Both the position numbers and the translations under genes were made by a program. Of a stretch of DNA of 64,000 nucleotides, positions 50,709 to 61,585 are shown one piece after another. Position 1 is the first letter of the stretch, and the number at the start of each line of letters is the position of its first letter. The stretch covers positions 7,106,902 through 7,170,901 of the forward strand of contig NC_087076.1 in the NCBI RefSeq assembly GCF_026151205.1, given 5' to 3'. The notes under the pieces were generated by a model, which saw only the letters and a program-made list of their open reading frames with translations, was not told where the DNA came from and did not search any database. This DNA is from Bolinopsis microptera (taxonomy: Eukaryota; Ctenophora; Tentaculata; Lobata; Bolinopsidae).

Positions 50709-53700
50709 TTAGATTCTAGAGTTGGACATGTTAGAGGGGTTGTAAGCAGGTGGGTTTGGGGGAGGTGGGATAAGCAGCACTCGGTGAAGCTGACCAAACG
50801 CAATGCAGCGCAGCGCGTACTGCGCATACTCGGTAATCCTCTCTCTTTGTTGCACCTCCAAGTTGTCGAGCAGACTGGAGGTGGGTGTTTTGGCTTGGTG
50901 CCAGTGAGGAATGATGTCCTCCGTCAGGACGTATCCAGCCGCCAGAAGTTCGAAGAATCTTCGCAGGATCAGTGTTGGGGCCACTGCCTTGATGTGACCA
51001 AATGTCTTGAACGCTATGAAAACTAGCATCTGGAGGGCTTTAATAGATAAATCCTGGAGGGGAGAACAATAAGGGACTAATATTGCAGCGAGTCAATACG
51101 ATCTGTCATATCTTGCAATTAAGTTATATTACACAGCTTGAAATTTGAAGGAGATTAGCTATTCAACCTCTAATAATATATCAATCTAAGCAGCACTGAC
51201 ATATTATACATAACTTAAGACATATTATACATACCTTAAGTTCTGACTCGGGTTCTAGTCTAAGAGAAGCCAGGATTCTGAGTACAATGACTGCTGGAGT
51301 GTTGGGTTTAAAGCGGCTCTTGTACCATCCAGCCTCATTAACATCTGCCATTGTCATCTCACAATGTTTCCTCTCCAACACCTGGTTAGTACGGTCAGAG
51401 CTAATATTTAATGTAATCTGAATGATAGCACGGAGCAGACTTTTACAATATTTAAACTTTTAGTAATACAGAACTGCAAATAGCACCTAAATGTCCAGAT
51501 TACCCACCTTAGCAACAAACTCAGCACGTCGCTCGTCCTCAGAAACAGGAGCATCAAACGCAGGACTCGTCAACTTAACATTGACAGTAAAGCTGGGTCC
51601 CTCCCCTTGGGACACTACAAACATGGCCTTCTCCGCCTGAAGGTCCACCTTACCGTCCTCTGGACACTGGAACAGATCCTTAAACTTAATAAACACAGTG
51701 CTCAGGATTGACAGGGTTGGTTTCTCTGTGCAGAGTACTGCTACGTCAGCTGTTAGGTTCTCGTTTAGCAGGATTGCCTTGATAAGGTCGCCCGTTTTGT
51801 GGATCTAGATAATTGTCTAGTTAGGTTTTGTAGAATCTAAGAGTACATAGAATTAGTATTATTATTATTCAAGTGAGTTTAACCAATAACCACGCGAATG
51901 ACAATAACACACAAAGGACTAAAAGGTGACCGATTGAAGAGTGCTCACATTTTAAATATCGGTCAAACAACATGCAACTATTAATTTACCGAATGATTCT
52001 AGCTAATTAATCCAGCAAATACTTACAGTGCTAATTATCCTGGCAGTAGCAGTAGTGCTGGGCTCTACCCCTTGAGCAGTCATCTGCTCCTTTGCTTCTG
52101 CACACAGGATATCTGAAACCTGTCTGAGCGCCATCTCAACTCCACTCACCAGATCTGAAAGGGAAACATTTAAAATATGGCACTTTCTCGGTTGGAAATT
52201 AAAATAGTATGTATAATATTATATATTATAATATATAATATTATAGAGGGTCTTATCTGTGGTTGTGAAACTGATCTACAAACAACTGCTAAGATAATCA
52301 AATATCGCACAGTATCGCACAGTATCGCACAGTATCGCACAGTATCGCACAGTATCTGGCAGTGTCCCACAGTGTCCCACAGTGACTCACCCTGCAAAGT
52401 GTCGAGATGCTCCTCTTTAGGACTGACCATGCTCTGTTTCTGGATCATCAAGAACTCGTCTACTCCAGGACAGATAAACCGGGCGTTGTTCTGGCGGGGC
52501 GGCGGAGGTGGGATGTGGGGACGGGGTGGTAATGTGGGCTCTGGCAGTCCCATCTGTAATCATGGTAACTGTTAGGTAAATGTGGGTACAACATGATATT
52601 AATCCTGGCGAAAAACCAAAAAGAGGAGTTTATTAAGAATAAAGGAAATTATTAAGGAACTTGGAAGTTATTAAGAATAAAATTTAAATTAACAATAACA
52701 GAAAGTCATTAAGATTTAAGTTATTAACAATTAAGTTTTACCTTTTTACAATGCTCCTTCTCTTTAGTGAACCTCTCCTCGTAATCAGCCGTCTGCTTCT
52801 GTTTCATTGACTCGTACTGATGCCAGCTGCGCGCCTCCGCCCATTCGTGCCACTCTTCCTCCGCGCGCCACCTGCTCTGCTCCCAAATATGCCGTCTACT
52901 TTCCACCATGTTCCTACGTCTCTCTGCTTCTTCTGCTCGGCGCCGCGCTTTTTGCTCGGCTATCTTCTCCCGTTTACTCGGCTGTATTTCTACCTGTGGG
53001 AACATTTTGTTATTGATGTGCTATTTAGTATTAAGATACCCACCAAGTTCAATCTTTCATATTGTTTTTCTTCATCCAGGTTAAAAATAGAACTTGGGTG
53101 GGAAGATTAGGTTCTTAATTTTCAGGAGAGAAAGTAGCTGTTAAGTAGACTTCAACAAAAGACTCATACAATCTTACCTTCAGAGAAGGATCGTAGTTTT
53201 TCTTGTAGTTCAGTCGATGTCGACGTCCTTTCAAATGAAGCTCTTTAGCTAGATCATCATTAAAAGTACAGTCGCACATCTTGCAATGATAGATAACCTG
53301 AGTTAATGTTTGTGTAAGGTTAGATAAATAGATTAGACATAAAAAGAGCAATGCACTTGAAAGTGTTGAATTTTTTGGTCAGGTTGAATCTGGGGTTTTA
53401 ACTTCTCCCTAATTATTAAACTATTAAAGCGAATCCGATAGCAGTACAAGTGGAGGATTTTAATGGTTCATTATTGACACTGAGTCACTATTATAACATA
53501 GCATGATTCAACTTTAAATGTACAATCAAGGTTTATCACACAATTAAAATAAAACAAAACTGAATGTAAAACCTTAGATGATTTGGAAGCGTCGCTCTTG
53601 GTCTCGATGAGTTCTCGTCCTACCACCGGAACTTCTGGTCTGGGTTCTGTATCTCCCGTTATTTCGTGAGGAGGTATTTCTTTACCCAACTCTTTGTACA

Positions 53701-56700
53701 ATTTAGCCGCTTTCTTGTGTTTCATACCTGGTGGAGAATAAGGATGCAGATACCGTGATTATGTGACGAATATGTGTGGTAATCCATTACACTACCTCAT
53801 ATTCCATTTTTATCAGATAAAAACCGCGTAACATATCCTGATATGAGATGATTTTACATCATTAAACCTGTGATGTGCGCATCGAATGTTTCCTTGCCAG
53901 TACAGGTGACATCACACAACACGCACTTGTACGAGGCACCGGTTGTAGGCACTGTCGCCAGCTCTTCGTTCTTCTTCTCCTGCTCCCGCAGCGCTACACG
54001 CTTCTTGTGTCGCTGACCTTCTATGTGATCCTTGTAGGTTTTACTACTGGCACAAGATACCTGAGTGATATTGTAATATGTGATCCTTGTAGGTTTTACT
54101 ACTGGCACAAGATACCTGAGTGGTATTGTAATAGTGATCCTTGTATGTTTTACTACTGGCACAAGATACCTGAGTGGTATTGTAATAGTGATCCTTGTAT
54201 GTTTTACTACTGGCACAAGATACCTTAGTGATATTGTAATAGTGATCCTTGTATGTTTTACAGTTTTACTACTGGCACAAGATACCTTAGTGATATGTGA
54301 TCCTTGTATGTTTACTGGCACCTGAGTGATATTGTAATATTGTTTTGTAACAAATACTCATTAGTTATTACATAATACAAAAAACAGAAATTATAGTTGC
54401 CTTAGAAGCAACAACGCAAGTATCTCGGAAAACACATCGATTTCAAAGTTAGTAGCTCACTTTGCAAGTTTCACAGAGATGATTGTGCATGTGTATTGTC
54501 TTCTGGAAGGGAATCTTACACGTGACCACACTTCTCTTGAACATGTGATGGGATCCTGGTGACATGTCAGAGTGCTTGTTCCTGTGTTCCCTCATGGACA
54601 GGGATGATAGCTTGGTGGTGGGAGGCATGTGAGGGGTGGGTTTGGGAGGCAAGGAGATAGGTGGTGCTACTGGAGGGGGGCACGAGAAGGATGATTGAAG
54701 AGAGTCCAGATCTGCGAAGTTGTTGTTGTCAGTTTTCTTATAATTAGAAAAATAACATTAGATTGATAGACCATAATAAGGAATTGACCACCCACTTAAC
54801 AACCCAATGTACTAACGAGAGTAAGAGACAGAAGCCCGATGTTCAGAGGGAGGGGAGTTAGGTGTGATGTGTGATGAGAGCTGCTGTTTGGAGGAGAGGA
54901 GGTGGTGTGGGGTTTGGTGCGGGATTATCTGCGGGGTAACATTATTAAGGTTTGTACCAACTTTATCTGATTACTTGCTTACATTCAGAGAGCTAAAAAC
55001 TGAATCCTAGAGGAGGTATCTATACCAAAAGTACGAAATTGGTAGTATTTGCAAATTATCATTGTATAGAACCTACACTAGCTTGAAGCCTATTTCCACC
55101 ACCAGCCTGAATGTACCCATCAACAATGTCATGTTTCTGCTGGAACCCAGCGGTAAGAGCTTGTTGTTGCGCTTGAACCTGCTGTTGCTGCGCCTGTTGC
55201 TGTGCTTGTTGCTGTGCTTGTTGCTGCGCTTGTTGCTGCGCTTGTTGCTGCGCTTGCTGTTGTGCTTGTTGTTGCGCAGCTTGTACTTGTGCTGCAGCCA
55301 GCTGCTCGCTGTAAACCTTGCTGTAGAGGGTCTGTTCGTAAGAAGGCTGAACGCTGGTAGCACCGGTGTGTTGTAATGAGCTGTAGTTAGTTGCTGCTCC
55401 GTACGGGGGGGATTGGAATCTGAAGAGGTAAAAACGAGGTTTAACGAAGTGAAACGGACATTAGTCTCCTTAAACATGTGAGTTGCTTTTAAGGAATTAT
55501 AGCCTTAAAAACGAAAACATCGGCGTCTCAACACAGTAATATTTAATAATATGGACAATACATATAATATATATATATCATATACCAATGTCTACATAGC
55601 TGGCGGCAAAGCTGTAAAGCTATTGTACCCATTGAACATTCAGGTTTTTAAGTATTGAGTATTGAAATTTCAGAGCAATACTAATTGCTAAATATTATAC
55701 TAATTAAATAGAAATTACTAAATAATATAACACATGAACTAACCCTCGCAAAGAGGCTGCAGCTAATTGAGCGTGGGCAGCTGTGAGAGAGGTGTTAGCC
55801 TGTAACTGTGACTGGTTTGTGTAGTTGCTGTAAATGCCACTTGTCGTGTGCTGAAAAGTAGTCGACATAAGTAAACATAGTCATAAGTCAACGAAAGTCA
55901 ACATAATTCAACATAATTCAACATAAGTCAACATAAGTCAACATGGATTTCATGGCGAGATGGGTTACATTTTTAACATCTTACTTTCAAACATACAATA
56001 TAACAGAAATATGGTGATGAAAAAGTAAAATGATACTAGTCCAAATCCATACTTAGCCACCCATTTATACTACAGATGCAGATGGATAACATAATTCATA
56101 AATTCTATTAAGTAAAAATAGGTGAACCTTCAAATATGTGCAAGGAATAAGCTGCAGTAACTGGATAAGCTGCAATAAAAACGTGCGATATGAAGGGAAC
56201 AAAGCAGGTAAAGGGACGAAAGAGTCCAGGTTGCTTGACAGATCGTTGTTACCTGACCATAAGCTAGAGATGTGTTAGGCTGGCTGTAGTAAGCAGCAGC
56301 TGCAGAGTACTGGGGAGCAGTGCCGGCTGTGGGGCTGGTGAAGGAGGCTGCCAGCATGGCAGCCCCGCTGAACGGCTTTGAGTTGTCGTAGGAGGAGTAG
56401 GCCGGCTGACTTCCTGGTATACTTCCTGGATAGAGTACATGACGTCATCTTAGTGCTCGATTTGAATGACGTCATCTTAGTGCTCGATTTGAATGACGTC
56501 ATCTTAATGCTCGTTTTGATTGATGATATTGTTTTGGAGAAAGGGTTGTTGAACTATCCAGGATTATGAGTTTCATGCTAGCTGAATGACAAGACAAACG
56601 TGATTTTTGATTTGATTTGAAACTTATTAAAAATATCAATAAACAAATGTACAGCTAATCGAACAAACATATAAAAATAGGCCGAAAGTTAAAGATGCTA

Positions 56701-56875
56701 ATAATATGTGTGGGACAGAGGAAAAGTTCCAAAACAAGTATCTTGTGACTAAAATATGAAAGTATCAAGCAAACTAACCTTGAACACCGAGAGTGCCAGT
56801 GGGGGAGGTGCTGTAACCGGGCTGTATGTTTGTAGGATAGGGTCCGTAATAGGGGGCCGTCACACTGTTCGCCAT
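50709..56875 (-). CDS. ZFR: Zinc-finger RNA-binding protein ZFR, 15 exons
   Basis: Exons (minus) are 56875-56779, 56425-56253, 55850-55744, 55419-55077, 54928-54817, 54711-54461, 54060-53868, 53727-53573, 53297-53178, 52993-52742, 52553-52391, 52154-52027, 51804-51508, 51381-51235 and 51053-50709. They total about 960 residues in phase. The N-terminus is Tyr/Ser/Gln-rich, with a QQQA repeat in exon 4. Three dsRNA-type C2H2 fingers follow: [20 protein letters not shown] split between exons 6 and 7, [20 protein letters not shown], and [20 protein letters not shown]. An Arg/Glu-rich helix (exon 10) leads to a DZF domain: [84 protein letters not shown] is a nuclear/cytoplasmic RNA-binding protein that dimerises with NF90-type DZF proteins and affects splicing. 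A minisatellite lies on the exon 7 acceptor. Confidence 0.93.
52302..52383. repeat. 10-bp tandem repeat in a ZFR intron
   Basis: About five copies of agtatcgcac, then related agtgtcccac units, just upstream (+ coordinates) of the exon 11 donor at 52390. Confidence 0.85.
54026..54344. repeat. 54-55-bp minisatellite across the ZFR exon 7 splice acceptor
   Basis: Six units begin at 54026, 54081, 54135, 54189, 54243 and 54298. Each contains tgatccttgtaKgttttact and cacaagatacc followed by tgag or ttag. Unit 1 is the true intron 6/exon 7 border; units 2-5 are copies of the acceptor and the first 12 or so codons, lying inside the intron. Confidence 0.9.
56440..56520. repeat. 27-bp tandem repeat, three copies, in ZFR intron 1
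   Basis: tgacgtcatcttagtgctcg units start at 56440, 56467 and 56494, just before the exon 2 acceptor. Each carries a TGACGTCA palindrome (CRE-like). Confidence 0.85.
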
Positions 56876-57731
56876 CTTGTCGAGGGGGTACTACTACTAC
56901 TTCTTCTGGTGTTCTTATAAATATAGTATATTCTAAGGGGAAGTAATGAGAGGTTAGCTGTGTTTGGAAGTTTGATGTTATTTATTAGGATTGTTGCTTT
57001 TACAATATCGAATAATATAGTGCGTATTGATTATTGATTGCAGTAATACTGTAGAGTGCAAGAGTAGACTGTAGATACTATGATAATATATGTCGCTGCC
57101 AGGTACCGTTTGGTGCACTGTGCAGAGAGAATATAATGCAAAATTAAAAAACGGATCATACATGGAGATCTTTTCTACAGAGAGAGAGGCAATGCATGAT
57201 ATTCAAACGCAAACGATGATCTTCAATCTCGATAATATCCCCAAATATGCTTTACCAAATTCTTTAAGTGGACATGCTAAGCTGCAAGGAGTACGACACG
57301 TTATCTTCAATATTTCTTTATTTGAGCTAATCCTATTTGTCGTGCTTTGACCGACTATTTAAAAGGGTTTACTCTGCGCGTGATGGCAGTCGTTAGACTC
57401 ACAACAATTCGAAACTTGGAAATCAATTATTAAAGTTGCAACTAGATATCATAATTTTTACAAAATAATACCTGATTTTTCTACGTGATGCATAAAAACA
57501 GCTATCAATAAACAATCACATTGTCGCAACTTAACATATTGTCTAGATATCAAATCTGATTAAATCAAAAACCAAATGCAGAAAAAGTACCAATCTTCGT
57601 TTAAAAAATTAGCAAAACTGTTAGAAGTCTCTGGTTTGTCAATCAGAAATAATGCCACAGGTCCCTATCAAATCGATCTCGGCTTTGCTGCTGTACAAGA
57701 AAACAAAATCCATAATTAATTAATATGAATG
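56876..57731. other. Upstream region of ZFR
   Basis: Contains the likely ZFR promoter. A + strand frame at 57090-57350 has no homology I recognise and no ATG at its stated start; I do not call it. Confidence 0.5.
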
Positions 57732-59927
57732 TCAATCCACAACTAAATTCTTATCACACAGTTTTGAATAAGCAGTTTTATAAGATTCTAACGCTTCCCT
57801 CGGAGTAAAATATTTGCATTTTAACGGAGTTGGCATCTTAACCTTAGTCGTCCGAAGCTCGGATAAAAGACAAAACTTGATGTTTGGTACATCGTCGTAC
57901 TGAAGACGATACACGGATTTGTTCTTCTTGTGGTCTTCCTTGTCCTCATGCCCCAGCACTGTGTTCCCTTCAAAGGTTATCATGAAGAAGTCCCTGCAAA
58001 TAGTGCACCAAACCATTGAGAACCGTGGGAGGTAACCCGGGAGTCTGTGCTTCCATGACCCTTCCATCCAACAATGGAAATCTGAGTTTATGTGCCTTCT
58101 GTATTCATCTGGAGGGAGGTTGAATTTCCGACATAGATCACATGACATAGTACCAGGAATGGGATTGGGTTTAGTGTTAAATGCTCTTCTGACCGATTTT
58201 ACAGTCTCAAGGGCACTATCTTCGTCATCGTTCTCAGACTGTTTCTTTATGCGGAGTGGAAGATTATCAGCAACAACTCTGAGACCTCGAGTCCTAAACT
58301 TCAAGTATTTTGCTAGCAAGTTTACTTGGGATTCATTTACATCATCCAAATCAACTTCAAGACTTCCCGAAAGCTTTATGACCCTCTCCCCACCTTCTGC
58401 ATCGTTGGATCCGGACGCTTTGGGTTCTTCTTTCTCTGGAGTTTTAACCCAATTAGATTTGTACGCGTTTGCAGTTTTAGAGAACATGCTTGTGTAGTCA
58501 GGACCCTTCTTAGCAGGTGTCCGTGGTTTAGGAGGTGGTGAAGGTTCCTTGTAAGATACAGCTACTGAGGAGTAGTTTGAGTCACCTAATCGAGGGGGTA
58601 GATCACTTTCATCTACAGGTCCAGCTTCCTCGGTAGCAGGTTTAGGTGGTAACAAAGTCGTTATCATTTCTTTTGTGCTCTCTAAATTCTTTGAAGCACT
58701 TTCCTTCAAGCCTTTCATAATTTGTGCAACATCAGAAATGTCAGGTAATTTTTGTGGAGGTGGCCGATGATCATGACTGCGCGGAGCTCCTCGGAGAGGA
58801 CCAAACCTATCTCTAGGGTGGTGTTGATCGTGATAATCTGGGATGCTCGGAGGCGGAGGTCTACTTCTGTCCCAATGAGGGTAGGGCTCAGGCTGGTGTT
58901 CAGGCTTTTGTAGCCTGTGTTCAATATGAGGAGGAATTAACCTATCTGGAGGAGGTTGCTCAGAAGCAGCGTGGAGGTATGGTGGTCGGGATCGTTGGTC
59001 AATATAGGATTGTGCAGGTAGGACCTGTGGGTATGGGGCCGTTTGGCGATGTGGGTAGTGATTCACTTCATGGGGTTCTGGTCTATCGTAAAGCCTCTCT
59101 GAATGGTGATGAGGATGCTCGTCCAGGTAAGAAGGTGCAGGATGTGGACGAGGAGGAGGAGGAGGAGGAGGAGGAGCATATTGTCTATCCCAGTGTTCTC
59201 TGTTTGGATAGGGTTCATGTCTACGAGGATCAGGATGTGGTGGTGGTTGTCGATGATCTTCCCTGTGGGGGTCTCTAGAAAGACTTACTGGTTCTACTGG
59301 AGGAGCTTCCTCCACCTGCTGCCGAAAAGCTGGAACCTTTCGAAACTCATTAACGTCTATATGGGGCTTGGGTTCAATTGGACCCTTTTCTCTTCTGTCC
59401 TCTCTCGAGCCAGGGTTCCTACTGTGGTCACTATCACGACGTTGTCTATCATCTCTGTGATCACTATTCCTCCTATCATCATATCTTCGTTCATCATATC
59501 TGTGATCGGGTCTCTGACTGCGATCATTGTTTCTATCATGGCTTTTATGACTTCTCGAATGGTGACGATCATCTCTTCTGTCTCGAGGTCTATCTGCATG
59601 ACGAGATCTATTATGTTCACGAGATCTTTCGTGCTGCTTGACTTCAATTCGTAGATCATCTCTTTCTCTACTGTTGCTCCGTGTTACTCGTCTCATTTTT
59701 GAGGGAACTTCGTCGTGTCTTTTCCGAATAGGGACACTTATTGTTATGTTGGGCCTTTCAGATGGAGAACTGCAAATCTCAGATGATTTCTTTGCATTAT
59801 AAGATGCAAATGGATCATCGTCAGATGTCTTGCTCGCATTGTAACTAGAAAATGGATCATCTGAATTCCCGCTGGTTCGCTGCTGAAGGTCGGAAAATGT
59901 AGGAATTTCTTGACCCTTTCCAGCCAT
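57732..59927 (-). CDS. Single-exon protein with Arg/Asp-rich and Pro/His-rich regions and two C-terminal zinc fingers
   Basis: 731 residues in one uninterrupted frame from ATG 59927. The N-terminus has a duplicated DDPF[SA]SYNA[SK]K motif (about residues 23-47). Residues about 85-190 are rich in Arg, Asp, Ser and His, like RS/RD domains of splicing factors; about 200-400 is Pro/His/Arg-rich. A Lys/Glu-rich linker leads to CDLC…H…H (C596, C599, H612, H618) and WCTIC…H…H (C641, C644, H660, H666), both U1/matrin-like C2H2 spacing. The WCxIC finger resembles the last finger of the next gene (residue 287 on). A nuclear RNA-related role is an inference from composition. I do not recognise a named orthologue. 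The lack of introns contrasts with ZFR and TADA3. Confidence 0.85.
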   Translation of the reverse strand: MAGKGQEIPTFSDLQQRTSGNSDDPFSSYNASKTSDDDPFASYNAKKSSEICSSPSERPNITISVPIRKRHDEVPSKMRRVTRSNSRERDDLRIEVKQHERSREHNRSRHADRPRDRRDDRHHSRSHKSHDRNNDRSQRPDHRYDERRYDDRRNSDHRDDRQRRDSDHSRNPGSREDRREKGPIEPKPHIDVNEFRKVPAFRQQVEEAPPVEPVSLSRDPHREDHRQPPPHPDPRRHEPYPNREHWDRQYAPPPPPPPPRPHPAPSYLDEHPHHHSERLYDRPEPHEVNHYPHRQTAPYPQVLPAQSYIDQRSRPPYLHAASEQPPPDRLIPPHIEHRLQKPEHQPEPYPHWDRSRPPPPSIPDYHDQHHPRDRFGPLRGAPRSHDHRPPPQKLPDISDVAQIMKGLKESASKNLESTKEMITTLLPPKPATEEAGPVDESDLPPRLGDSNYSSVAVSYKEPSPPPKPRTPAKKGPDYTSMFSKTANAYKSNWVKTPEKEEPKASGSNDAEGGERVIKLSGSLEVDLDDVNESQVNLLAKYLKFRTRGLRVVADNLPLRIKKQSENDDEDSALETVKSVRRAFNTKPNPIPGTMSCDLCRKFNLPPDEYRRHINSDFHCWMEGSWKHRLPGYLPRFSMVWCTICRDFFMITFEGNTVLGHEDKEDHKKNKSVYRLQYDDVPNIKFCLLSELRTTKVKMPTPLKCKYFTPREALESYKTAYSKLCDKNLVVD

Positions 59928-60337
59928 ACAATCCTAAAAGAAAGCTTTAAAAAACAGAAATTAGAAAACGAGTGAAACATCTTTTTTTACAGTGAATGTA
60001 AATATTAAACCATTAAACTGAGAATTTCATTGATGATACAATTGAAGTCGTAAGCGTTACTGAATGAGAAGCAATGATACAACAGGTGGAGTTTTTTTAA
60101 ATGCCATAAATTATTTTCAGGGAAATTTTGATTTGTAGCCATAAGGCGCGATTGTTATGGAATTTCATTATTTTATAATTTCATCACAAACTTGCAGTTC
60201 TATTCAAACAAAAAGCTGTCTATTTCAAGTACGAATAAAATCGGCATTCCGCTCAAAACAGTGAAAACATTGGAACAGCAAAATACCCAAAATATAAACA
60301 AGGATACAAATTTCACAGATCATGCTTCAAAAATGTG
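59928..60337. other. Intergenic gap between two minus-strand genes
   Basis: About 400 bases of AT-rich DNA: downstream flank of the 60338 gene and upstream flank of the 59927 start. No separate feature seen. Confidence 0.5.
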
Positions 60338-61384
60338 TCACCTTCTGGAAGAAGAGACAGACTCAATAAACTGTCCCTGTTTCTTGAACATGGCATTAAA
60401 ACCGGGTATAAAACCATGCTGTACAACATAAGAACAAACATTTTTGTAGTGCTCAGTTGATTTAACATGCTCGCTCCCAACTTCAATATTGGTCCAACTA
60501 ACATTACTCTCACATATGTTACACCAAACTGCAGATCCATCGGGGAACTTGTTTATCATGGATTTGTGGAAACCGCAAAACTGACAAGCAAGATCTCTGC
60601 AACAGCACGAGCTCTGCAGCTCATGAGGGTGGAACAGCCCTGTTATTTCATACTTCATGTTTGTAATCCGGAGAAACTTCATGGGAAGACGCTTCTTTTG
60701 GATGACAAATTCCTTCACTTTCTCGATGTGACGAGCTGATTTAGCATGGAAGTCAAAATTGAAAATATCAGGAGCATATGGAAATTGAACGTCACAAAGA
60801 GTGCACAAAAGTGCAGCACTTGAATCATTTACAATACCACGCCCTTTTATATCACATACAGTGACCATCCAATTATACGTTTTGTGACCCATATACTTGG
60901 CATGAAATGAATTGTAATGATTTTTCCAGTGGTCTTGGTCGAGAAAGTGCTGGCTGCTACACATGGAGCAACACCAAAGAGCTGTACTGTTCTGGACGGC
61001 GGGCGCTGGAGCAGCGGTGAAGCGGGAGTCGATTGGATGCTGGAGAAGCATGTGATTGTTCCGTTCCTGCCAGTCAGTGAAGCTTGTGTTACAAATATTA
61101 CAAATCCGGGGATCTCCAACTTCATTCTCGTGGTGGGTGCTGTTGTGTGACTCTATCTCACTCCAGCTGCTGAACTGAGTGCTGCACTGCCCACACTTCA
61201 TCTGTCTTTTGCAGTTAAAGTTTTCTATAATGTTCTTGTCCGGGTCCAGTTCGAAGTCGTCTTCAATCTCTTTCAGCTGATCGAGTTTATTGAAAAGAGA
61301 GGTAACAAGGCTCCTTAGTTCGTCTCGAGCTGCATTTAAGTCTTCGGTAGCATGGTTAAGACTTCGATCACCTCCGATATCCAT
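60338..61384 (-). CDS. Single-exon zinc-finger protein, paralogue of the 61586-62644 product
   Basis: 348 residues from ATG 61384 with no intron. After an N-terminal helical region (residues about 10-45, heptad-like DELRSLVTSLFNKLDQL) there are C2H2-like fingers at C64/C67/H80/H85, C95/C98/H111/H116, C139/C142/H156/H161, C194/C197/H213/H219 and C288/C291/H305/H312. Between the last two lies HPHELQSSCCCRDLACQFCG (252-271), a Cys-rich motif that also occurs in the next gene as HPHVFLMGCCCRMAACRFCE. Family unknown. Long finger-to-finger spacing and the H-x5/6-H pattern are like RNA-binding (dsRBP-type) fingers rather than DNA-binding arrays, but this is inference. Confidence 0.87.
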   Translation of the reverse strand: MDIGGDRSLNHATEDLNAARDELRSLVTSLFNKLDQLKEIEDDFELDPDKNIIENFNCKRQMKCGQCSTQFSSWSEIESHNSTHHENEVGDPRICNICNTSFTDWQERNNHMLLQHPIDSRFTAAPAPAVQNSTALWCCSMCSSQHFLDQDHWKNHYNSFHAKYMGHKTYNWMVTVCDIKGRGIVNDSSAALLCTLCDVQFPYAPDIFNFDFHAKSARHIEKVKEFVIQKKRLPMKFLRITNMKYEITGLFHPHELQSSCCCRDLACQFCGFHKSMINKFPDGSAVWCNICESNVSWTNIEVGSEHVKSTEHYKNVCSYVVQHGFIPGFNAMFKKQGQFIESVSSSRR

Positions 61385-61585
61385 CTAGCGTTAATTAATA
61401 TCTCTCAGGAGACTATGATTGTAACAATTTACCTACACAAGATCAAGAATACCTGTAAGTTAAGCAACACAATTAAATAAATAGAATATTATTTGAATTT
61501 GAAATATTACTAATCAGTGATTACATAACATTATCATCTACAAGATAAACAACAAGCCTGGATGAATTAATTTTCATAAAATGTC

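Noticed and set aside
52177-52575. 132-residue + frame across 52.2-52.6 kb
   Set aside because: Runs over a 10-bp tandem repeat and antisense to ZFR exon 11.
55062-55376. Leu-rich + strand frame
   Set aside because: Antisense of the ZFR CAA/CAG (Gln) repeat exon.
57090-57350. 86-residue + strand frame upstream of ZFR
   Set aside because: No ATG at its stated start, no recognisable domain, and not part of any spliced model.
58979-59654. Plus-strand frames of 99-183 residues
   Set aside because: Antisense shadows of the low-complexity Arg/Asp region of the 57732-59927 gene.
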